Positions 57,911 to 64,000 of a DNA stretch of 64,000 bases are shown here, piece by piece (the first letter of the stretch is position 1; every line of letters starts with the position of its first letter). The stretch covers positions 310,001 through 374,000 of the forward strand of contig NZ_BMYK01000002.1 of assembly GCF_014652235.1 (NCBI RefSeq), given 5' to 3'. Source of the DNA: Pseudorhodoferax aquiterrae. Lineage in GTDB: Bacteria; Pseudomonadota; Gammaproteobacteria; Burkholderiales; Burkholderiaceae_C. The translations under genes were made by a program, and so were the position numbers. Below the pieces are notes generated by a model. That model was not told where the DNA came from, ran no database searches, and saw only the letters and a list, made by a program, of their open reading frames with translations.

Positions 57911-59991
57911 CGCTTGCCCCCCGTGGCGGTCAGAACAGCTCGACCGACGTTCGAAGTCCACGTCGCGGGAAGGCCCGCCCCCGATACGCGCAGGTAGTAG
58001 CGCCCGTAGCCAGCAACGGGGCTTGGGTCGAAGGCGACAACCGGTACGCACACAAGTAGCGTGTCCAGCGTGCTGTTCGGCGCAGCAAACCGACCGCTGC
58101 CCAACACCGCCCCGTCCCCTTCGCGGACGATGCTGACCACAAGAGGGTCGCTGGAAGAGGCGGCGGCAATGCGGACCTCGGCCGTCCCGTGAAGGACGAC
58201 GCCACTGCTGCCAGCCGGCATCGTGATGTCGACATAGACCAGCGGGCTGCCCATGAAGTAGTCGCCAAGATCGCGCTGCCCCACCCGCATCGATGTGACC
58301 GCGCCACCGGCTACGTTCAGCGTGTCGACCTGGGCGAACGAGGCGGTGAGCAGGCCATTGAAGGTGCCGCCCGCAGCGCTCAGATTGCCCGAGAAGGTGC
58401 CGTTCCCGTTGAAGGTGCCTGAGCCGTTGAAGTAGGCGTTGCCGTTTACGATCGAAAAGTTCGGCGCGTAGACGTTGCCCTGGCTGTCCAGCTGGAAGTA
58501 GCGGCCGTTGTTGGCATTGCCTACCAGCAGCCCCTCAGGGCCCAGGTAGAAGCCAGTGGAACCCGCGGCAGGCCAGGCATAACCGTAGTACGAGCCGCCC
58601 ATGACTGAGCCACGCGACCACAGGTTGTTGAAGTAGGCGTTGCCGTTGGAATCGATTAGGAAGCCTGCCCCCTGCCAGGTGTAGTTGGACGAGTAGATCG
58701 CACTGCCGTTGATGAGGATGCCGCCGATCGAGCCGGCGCTGGCGTACACCGTGCCGCGCAGTGTGGCGTTCTGGAACTCGGCATTGCCGGCGGCGTTGAT
58801 GGCCCAGCCCTGTACGCCGGCCACATAGTTCGCGCTGGTGATGTACTGCCCGACCACCATCGAGCCGGCCAGGATCTTCGACACCGACAGGTTGGCGATC
58901 TTGGCGTCGTCGACGGCCAGGTTGCCGATCTTGGCGTTCGTGATCGTGCCGTTCTTGACGAACAGGTCGTTGGCGTAGACGCCGGCCGGCACCGCCACAC
59001 CGTTGATGGTGGTGGGCGTCGTCTGGATCACGAACGGCAGCGCCGGAGGGATCAGAGTCCAGGTCCCGCCGCTGCGGTAGCGGGTCACGGCCGGCGTCAA
59101 GCTTGTGTCGAGCCAGACGAAGCCGTCGTATAGGCCTGTCGTCGGCGCCGTAGCCTGGGCCAGCGCCGGCGGCGCGACGAAGAACGTGTTCGCGCGCACG
59201 CCGAAGCTGCTGGTCGCGCTCGCCCCAGATCCGTCAGGCGACGAGCCGGCCAGTCCATAGCCCGTGACGTGCCCCGCCACATCGATGCGCACGGTCTGCT
59301 GCGCGCCGAGGTAGCCATCGACGGTTGAGCGGGTGCTGGCCTCCGCGGCGACGCGGGCATTGACCGAGCCGACTCCGTTGCCGTCGATCAGGTCAATGCG
59401 CTGGCCCAGCGCGGCGTACAGCTCGCTCTCCGTGATCTTGCCCGTGAGCGCGTCCAGCAGCAGCGCTACATCCTGGCCGGTAACCACGCCCAGCCCGTTG
59501 GTGCCACCTGCCGGATCGGTGGACTCAACGCCGTCCACCGTGACCCACTTGATCCACAGCCGCCAATGCGTCGCCGGGTCGCTCGGGTAGGCATAGACGA
59601 TGCCGGTGAACTCGGTCAACAGCACCGCGTTGGCGAAGGTCGGCATCGGCTGACCCGTGACGGCCTTGGCGCCGAACACGCGCGTCTTGGCATGCCCATG
59701 GCCCATCAGGTACAGCGGCGCGTCGTGCTCGATGAAGACGTGGCTGATCGCCGCGCTGACCGCGAACCCGGTGGGCGTCGGCGGCGGCGTGAGGTCGGGC
59801 ACGTAGGGGGCGCTCCCTCCACCTCCCCAGCCACCGCCAGGCAGGCCCGAGCCGCCGCCGGCCAGGTCGCCGATGGTGACGGCCCGCGCGCTAGCCGGGC
59901 CTGTCTTGCCCATCAACGCACGCACCTCCTCGGTGACGCGCTGGGCCCAGTTCGATGCCTTCGGCGCAGGCAGATCCTTGCGGTCGCTCAC
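57907..59991 (-). CDS. Phage central tail fibre/host-specificity protein
   Basis: This 694-residue protein starts at GTG 59991 (overlap with the preceding gene) as MSDRKDLPAPKASNWAQRVTEEVRALMG. A glycine-rich linker leads to a fibronectin-like segment, then the DUF1983-style repeated region (KIGNLAVDDAKIANLSVSKILAGSMVVGQYI). The distal part has short Asn/Gly beta repeats (NAYFNGSGTFNGNGTFSGN). The distal domain likely contacts the receptor. The architecture resembles host-specificity protein J of siphoviruses, which is unexpected beside podovirus-like tail proteins. Confidence 0.72.
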   Translation of the reverse strand: MSDRKDLPAPKASNWAQRVTEEVRALMGKTGPASARAVTIGDLAGGGSGLPGGGWGGGGSAPYVPDLTPPPTPTGFAVSAAISHVFIEHDAPLYLMGHGHAKTRVFGAKAVTGQPMPTFANAVLLTEFTGIVYAYPSDPATHWRLWIKWVTVDGVESTDPAGGTNGLGVVTGQDVALLLDALTGKITESELYAALGQRIDLIDGNGVGSVNARVAAEASTRSTVDGYLGAQQTVRIDVAGHVTGYGLAGSSPDGSGASATSSFGVRANTFFVAPPALAQATAPTTGLYDGFVWLDTSLTPAVTRYRSGGTWTLIPPALPFVIQTTPTTINGVAVPAGVYANDLFVKNGTITNAKIGNLAVDDAKIANLSVSKILAGSMVVGQYITSANYVAGVQGWAINAAGNAEFQNATLRGTVYASAGSIGGILINGSAIYSSNYTWQGAGFLIDSNGNAYFNNLWSRGSVMGGSYYGYAWPAAGSTGFYLGPEGLLVGNANNGRYFQLDSQGNVYAPNFSIVNGNAYFNGSGTFNGNGTFSGNLSAAGGTFNGLLTASFAQVDTLNVAGGAVTSMRVGQRDLGDYFMGSPLVYVDITMPAGSSGVVLHGTAEVRIAAASSSDPLVVSIVREGDGAVLGSGRFAAPNSTLDTLLVCVPVVAFDPSPVAGYGRYYLRVSGAGLPATWTSNVGRAVLTATGGKR

Positions 59992-61667
59992 TGGGCAAGC
60001 TCCGCCATGGCGTTCGCGACTGCCACGGCCTGCACGGGGTGAACGGACGCGATCGACACCTGCCATTCGGTGGACAGAAAGCCGCCCGGAAGCCGGAACG
60101 GCTCGCGGTTGGACACGGTGACGGCGTAGCGCAACGAGGTGGCCGTCGGCGCGGTGAGCCCCGGAAGCCCGCGAGCCAGCATGGCGGTGACGGCATCCGG
60201 GTCGACCTGGGTCGCCAGCACCTCGATCTGGACGGGGTACGCATCGGCGACCACGCGGCCGGCGCCGAGGTTGGTGCGCGGCGTGAACCACTGCTTGCCC
60301 ACGAAGCGAGCCGTCATCAGCGCAGCGCCGGCATCCCACTTGCTGACCGAGCCGTCCGTGTCCAGCACGTACAAGGCGTCTTGCAGCTCGTCGAAGTACA
60401 GGGCCTTGTAGCCCTTGTCGAGAAAGTACAGGCCCTGCGGTGCTGCGGGGTCGATCAGGAAGCCGCGGCGAATGCCGTCGGCGTCGTCGTAGAAGCAGAT
60501 GTAAGCGCCTTCGTAGACGCCGGCCACCATGGTGTGGGGGTTCATGGCCTGCCAGTCGTCGCGCGTCAGCAGGCCCAGGGTCAGGATCTTGGCTCCACCC
60601 TCGCCGAAGTAGGCCAGTCCGTCAGGACACACCCACGCGACACCATGGCCGAACGCCACCGTGGCCTTGGGCGCCATGCAGCTCTGGCCGATCTCCAGCG
60701 GCTGCTCGTCCAGGGAATCGGGCGACGTGCCGGACACGAGGACCGGCTTTGCGGTGGTCAGCACGAGGAGGCTTTGCCCGAACTTGGCCAAGCTGACGGG
60801 CTTGGCGTCGGCCGGCAGTGTCTCGAAGGGGATCGGCCAGGCGTACGGCTTGTAGGCCACGCAGTAGCGCACGGCGTTGCCGCTGATGCCGGCCATCATG
60901 CCGTTCCACATGCCTGTGAGCGTGTGCAGGTCCTCAGGCGGCGGCAGCCAGCCGTCCGTTGGCAGCACCTCGCCCAGCGCGCGGCCGTCGTCCTGGGACG
61001 TGGTCAGGCCCGCAGCGATCTCGCGCAAGAAGAAGAACTCGGTTTCCCCGGTCTGGCCGGACTGGGTCCGGTAGATGCGCACCCGGTCGATCGTGAACTC
61101 GCCCGACGGCGGCACGCCGATGTTGGCAAGGTTCAGCGTCGAGTCGTCGGGCCCGTACCAGGCGCCCGACACTGGCGCCGGCGCGCTCTCCTCGCCCAGC
61201 GAGGTCACGTAGGTGTAGGTGTAGTAGCGCGTCTCAGACGTCGTGCTGCTGCCGGCCGTCGCGGTGGAGACCAGCATCTGCGCGGTCGGCTTCGGGACGC
61301 CCAGGCGGCGCCAGGCGGAGGGGTACGGCGTGCTGGCCAGGCCGATCGTGTTGTCGGTGTACTTCGGGAAGCCGTCGCCGGTGTAGTAGGTGCGCTCGGT
61401 GGTGTCGTCAGCGACCATGCCGCGCACCGCGTGCACCGTGCCGGCCCAAGACAGCCAGTAGTTGGCGTCGCTGGCGACATCGCGGCCCATGCGGTAGATG
61501 GTGCTGCGCCCGGCCGGCACCGCGGACACCTGCAGCGGCGCGCGCCAGGGACGCAGATCACCGCGCGCCGGGTTCTGGTTGCGCGACAGTGTGCCGACCG
61601 TCTCAGGCAGCAGCTTCGGGTGAAGCGCCCTGTTCTCGCCCTTGAACCCTTGCAACAGCAGGCGCAT
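59988..61667 (-). CDS. Phage tail hub/nozzle-like beta-propeller protein
   Basis: This 559-residue protein starts MRLLLQGFKGENRALHPKLLPETVGTLSRNQNPARGDLRPWRAP. It has a repeated beta pattern with LTGMWNGMMAGISGNAVRYCVAY, QSLLVLTTAKPVLVSGTSPDSL, GHGVAWVCPDGLAYFGEGG and DELQDALYVLDTDGSVSKWDAG, i.e. blades like those of podovirus tail tube B or nozzle proteins. It would sit at the end of a short tail. It overlaps the fibre gene by 4 bases. Confidence 0.66.
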   Translation of the reverse strand: MRLLLQGFKGENRALHPKLLPETVGTLSRNQNPARGDLRPWRAPLQVSAVPAGRSTIYRMGRDVASDANYWLSWAGTVHAVRGMVADDTTERTYYTGDGFPKYTDNTIGLASTPYPSAWRRLGVPKPTAQMLVSTATAGSSTTSETRYYTYTYVTSLGEESAPAPVSGAWYGPDDSTLNLANIGVPPSGEFTIDRVRIYRTQSGQTGETEFFFLREIAAGLTTSQDDGRALGEVLPTDGWLPPPEDLHTLTGMWNGMMAGISGNAVRYCVAYKPYAWPIPFETLPADAKPVSLAKFGQSLLVLTTAKPVLVSGTSPDSLDEQPLEIGQSCMAPKATVAFGHGVAWVCPDGLAYFGEGGAKILTLGLLTRDDWQAMNPHTMVAGVYEGAYICFYDDADGIRRGFLIDPAAPQGLYFLDKGYKALYFDELQDALYVLDTDGSVSKWDAGAALMTARFVGKQWFTPRTNLGAGRVVADAYPVQIEVLATQVDPDAVTAMLARGLPGLTAPTATSLRYAVTVSNREPFRLPGGFLSTEWQVSIASVHPVQAVAVANAMAELAQ

Positions 61668-61669
61668 GG

Positions 61670-62221
61670 TCAGAAGTAGTTGGGCACGGCGCGCGGCTGG
61701 GTTGCCGCCTGGCCGCGCCACAGGTGGATCTTGATGCGGTCGCAGGCGGCCTCGAACTTCTCCTGCTTCAGCTCGTCGGACGTCAAGCGCGCGACGGCGC
61801 CCAGGGCGATCTCGTCCGTGTAGAGGTCGAACAGCGCATCCTCGATGCCCGGCGACTGGTTGTCCGGCTTCAGGCTGCAGGTGACGACAAGCTGCAGGCC
61901 ATCGCCTGGCCCGCGGCTCAAGATCAACTCCTTGCCGTCGGGCGTGTAGATGTGCGTGCCTGGCTTGGTCTTGTCGAGTTCCAGCGGCTCGCAGCCCAGC
62001 GTCGCGCTCTCCAGGCGCACGAGCTCGACCATGGGCGGCAGCTCGAGGTCGTAGCAGCGGACGCCGGCCCGGGTGATCACCGCGTCGAGCGTCTCGCGCC
62101 ACGCCCGCGTGCGCCGGCAGAACTCCTGCGCCGCGCGCCGGATGTGGTGTTCCGCCATGGGCTCGGCCACCGCCGGCACCAGCGGCATCACATCGGGGAA
62201 GAAGTGCTTCCAGGGCCTCAT
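61670..62221 (-). CDS. Phage tail tube/adaptor-like protein
   Basis: This 183-residue protein starts MRPWKHFFPDVMPLVPAVAEPMAEHHIRRAAQEFCRRTRAW, then FTDEIALGAVARLTSDELKQEKFEAACDRIKIHL. Helix-strand-helix layout and length resemble gatekeeper or tail tube A proteins of podoviruses. It lies 2 bases before the hub gene and overlaps the adaptor gene by ATGA at 62218. The assignment is based on context. Confidence 0.62.
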   Translation of the reverse strand: MRPWKHFFPDVMPLVPAVAEPMAEHHIRRAAQEFCRRTRAWRETLDAVITRAGVRCYDLELPPMVELVRLESATLGCEPLELDKTKPGTHIYTPDGKELILSRGPGDGLQLVVTCSLKPDNQSPGIEDALFDLYTDEIALGAVARLTSDELKQEKFEAACDRIKIHLWRGQAATQPRAVPNYF

Positions 62222-62841
62222 GCGCGCCTCGGCTGGGTGGATTGGTCGGCCTGGGTCTTCACGCCCAGGGCTTGCATGAAGGTGGACAGCGCATTGGCAG
62301 CGCGCCCGGCGTCGCCTGGTGCATCGCCATCGACGGACCAGGCGCGGTAGCAGATCCAGTCGATCAGCGGTCCCTCGTAGATGTCGTCCAGCGCGATCGC
62401 GCTGTCGTCGGCATCGGTGCAGTCATGGGGCAGCGCGGCGTACAGGATGCGCACCGCGGCGCCAGTCTCGGCCGGCGGGTAGACCAGGAAGCTCTTCGGA
62501 TCGTTGGCGTCGAAGAAGTAGTGCTGGATCACGCGCGAGGGCCGCGCCTCGAACCAGCCCGCGTTCAGGGCAGTCATCTGGTCCCGGCTGATGAGCGTGA
62601 CCGCCCGCCCGCCAACGTTGCGGATGACGTCCAGCAGCTTGGTGCCGCCGGCCGGCAAGCTCTGCTCCACACCGGCCACCAGCGCGCGATCGGCCTTCAC
62701 GGCGTTCGCATCGGGCCGCACCGCGACGATCTGGCGCTGCCCGGCGTTGAGCCAGGACAGCTTGTCAGCCAACGACCAGCGGACATGGCCCAGGTCGTTC
62801 AGCAGCTTGGCCGCCTCGGCGATGACGTGCGAAGCCAGCAC
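62218..62841 (-). CDS. Phage adaptor protein (DUF6682-like)
   Basis: This 207-residue protein starts MLASHVIAEAAKLLNDLGHVRWSLADKLSWLNAGQRQIVAVRPDANAVKADRALVAGVEQSLPAGGTKLLDVIRNVGG. The sequence WLNAGQRQIV and the final ALDDIYEGPLIDWICYRAWSVDGDAPGDAGRAANALSTFMQAL are typical of head-to-tail adaptor proteins in podo-like phages. It would join the portal to the short tail. Confidence 0.72.
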   Translation of the reverse strand: MLASHVIAEAAKLLNDLGHVRWSLADKLSWLNAGQRQIVAVRPDANAVKADRALVAGVEQSLPAGGTKLLDVIRNVGGRAVTLISRDQMTALNAGWFEARPSRVIQHYFFDANDPKSFLVYPPAETGAAVRILYAALPHDCTDADDSAIALDDIYEGPLIDWICYRAWSVDGDAPGDAGRAANALSTFMQALGVKTQADQSTQPRRA

Positions 62842-62844
62842 GGC

Positions 62845-63549
62845 TTACTCGCCCTTCAGGCCCTTGGCCAGCAGAAGGCGCAGCTCGGCAACCGGCGTGC
62901 TGTTGCCCGCGGGGAGCTCGATGGGCGGATCCTGCTCGGCGGCCATGGCGCGCACCTGCTTGGCGGTCAGCTTGCCGATGTCCAGGGTTTCGCCGGTCTT
63001 GTCGTTGAACAGCACCAGGGGGTCGGCCTGGCCTGCGTCCTCCGGAGCCGACTTGGCCGCCTCGGCCTTCTCCTGCTCGGCGGCGGCGATGCGCGCGGCC
63101 TGCTCTTCCTCCTCGCGTCGGATCTGGGCCTCGTCGTCCTCGTCCGTGGTCTGCACGGCAGCCTTGCGGCGGTCGATCTCCGCCTGCACGAGCGCATCGC
63201 GGTCGGACGCGGGCATCGCGTTCCACGCTTCGAGGTTCACGTCGGCTGCATCGAATGCCGACTGCAGCACCGCGTCGCCGCTGGCGAAGATGTCGTCTCC
63301 GACCTCGATCTCGTCCTGCAGCCAGGCCGGGCGGGCCATGACCAGCGGCGCGGCCGGCGCCGGAGCCTGGGGCGTCGCTTCCCGGTCGTACTCGCGGTAG
63401 CCCTCGCTGATGGACAGCAGGCGGTCGATCGACGGCTTGTCCTCCACGGGCGCGACGACATCGCCGCGGTCGTTGAGCTCGAACTTGATGAGGCCGCCGA
63501 AGAGCTCGACGACGATGGGTTCCTTGCGGCAGTAAGCGTGAATCAGCAT
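62845..63549 (-). CDS. Acidic phage structural or scaffold-associated protein
   Basis: This 234-residue protein starts MLIHAYCRKEPIVVELFGGLIKFELNDRGDVVAPVEDKPSIDRLLSISEGYREYD. The middle is a highly charged helix (DEDDEAQIRREEEEQAARIAAAEQEKAEAAKSA) and the C-terminus reads FNDKTGETLDIGKLTAKQVRAMAAEQDPPIELP. It follows the intrinsic terminator after the next gene, so it may be read from its own promoter. Scaffold or head-completion function is plausible but unproven. Confidence 0.55.
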   Translation of the reverse strand: MLIHAYCRKEPIVVELFGGLIKFELNDRGDVVAPVEDKPSIDRLLSISEGYREYDREATPQAPAPAAPLVMARPAWLQDEIEVGDDIFASGDAVLQSAFDAADVNLEAWNAMPASDRDALVQAEIDRRKAAVQTTDEDDEAQIRREEEEQAARIAAAEQEKAEAAKSAPEDAGQADPLVLFNDKTGETLDIGKLTAKQVRAMAAEQDPPIELPAGNSTPVAELRLLLAKGLKGE

Positions 63550-63581
63550 GGTGCCTCTTCCTTCTGAGTGGGGTTCAAACG

Positions 63582-63608
63582 AAAAGGGGCAGCACCTCTG
63601 CCGCCCCT
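63582..63608 (-). terminator. Intrinsic terminator on the minus strand
   Basis: On the minus strand GGGGCGGCAG-aggtg-CTGCCCC forms a GC-rich stem with a small bulge followed by TTTT. It lies 27 bases downstream of the partial gene's stop codon at 63635 and would separate its transcript from the next gene. Confidence 0.65.
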
Positions 63609-63634
63609 CGCACACACGGCCCTGGGCCTCGCGA

Positions 63635-64000
63635 TCAGTGACGCAGGTGCAGGATTGCGGTGAACGATTTGCCCGCGCTGGCCGCGGTGGCGGCGGCGGT
63701 CGTGACCTTCAGGCCCAGCTTCCGGGCGGCCGTGCGGTTGGCTTGCGCTGCGGCAGCATTGCCGGCGCGAACGATGTTCCCGCTGGCAGTGCGGCCGATC
63801 GTCAGGCCGGTCTCGTAGACGGTGGCCAAGTCACTCTTGTCGCTGTTCAGCACGCCGATCGAAAACGCCAGGGTCGGCGTGCCGTTGCTATCCAGCTGGG
63901 GAGACGGGAAGTCGTAGTCGGTGACCTGAACGCCGGGCGGGATGTCTGCCAGCTCGATGATGTCGCCCACCGCCAGCGCGGCAGCCGGGAGAGTCACATC
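63635..64000 (-). CDS. Phage head-associated protein, 5' end outside window
   Basis: The open frame runs off the right edge; a GTG at 63997 is probably an internal valine, since the frame continues DVTLPAAALAVGD. About 122 residues are visible: IIELADIPPGVQVTDYDFPSPQLDSNGTPTLAFSIGVLNSDKSDLATVYETGLTIGRTASGNIVRAGNAAA. Beta-rich, alanine-rich composition and abundance signals (own terminator) suggest a capsid decoration or minor head protein. No database match can be claimed. Confidence 0.55.
   Translation of the reverse strand, partial: DVTLPAAALAVGDIIELADIPPGVQVTDYDFPSPQLDSNGTPTLAFSIGVLNSDKSDLATVYETGLTIGRTASGNIVRAGNAAAAQANRTAARKLGLKVTTAAATAASAGKSFTAILHLRH

Overview
The window is GC-rich DNA that looks betaproteobacterial (Burkholderiales, Comamonadaceae-like). 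This is inferred from gene content: LivFGHMK-type uptake systems paired with acyl-CoA catabolism genes, a Tn4371-like conjugative-element backbone and a tailed prophage. It is accessory DNA nearly end to end and reads as four blocks.

Block 1 (1-5650, + strand) is the distal part of a catabolic operon: the tail of an unknown gene, a DsbA-fold 2-hydroxychromene-2-carboxylate isomerase-like protein, a complete branched-chain-amino-acid-type ABC importer (binding protein, two ATPases, two permeases), and a thiolase cut off at its catalytic cysteine.

Block 2 (5654-16080 and about 29690-37644) is the backbone of a Tn4371-like integrative element, mostly on the minus strand. The left part holds a DUF3363 relaxase, TraF peptidase, DUF2840, a small partition-type protein, ParA, RepA, an AlpA-like factor, DUF2285, DUF2958, an Xre repressor, DUF736 and a 5'-truncated helicase. 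The right part holds ParB, DUF932, small accessory genes, a YhcG/DUF1016 nuclease and a tyrosine integrase beside the 3' half of a tRNA-Leu gene. No coupling protein or type IV secretion genes are present, so the part seen here is not self-transmissible on its own.

Block 3 (about 16280-29580) splits that backbone. It is a second catabolic cluster: two acyl-CoA ligases, two SDRs, an intact thiolase, an AhpD-like protein, an MBL hydrolase and a second complete Liv-type importer. A divergent TetR regulator faces an ordered array of GGTACC operators. The cluster is bordered by what look like remnants of insertion sequences and of a group II intron reverse transcriptase. It probably imports a carboxylic acid, activates it to a CoA thioester and degrades it by beta-oxidation-like steps; the substrate cannot be read from the sequence.

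Block 4 (37592-64000) is a prophage starting beside the tRNA-Leu fragment. It has an integrase, a tightly overlapped lysis cassette (holin-like proteins, SAR-type lysozyme, NlpC/P60-like enzyme, a 47-residue zinc-knuckle protein, Rz with embedded Rz1), tail fibres, a short opposite-strand accessory island (48767-50006), large internal-virion or ejection proteins, tail hub and adaptor proteins, and an incomplete head-associated gene at the right edge. Head and terminase genes must lie to the right. The architecture suggests a podovirus-like particle, but this is inference.
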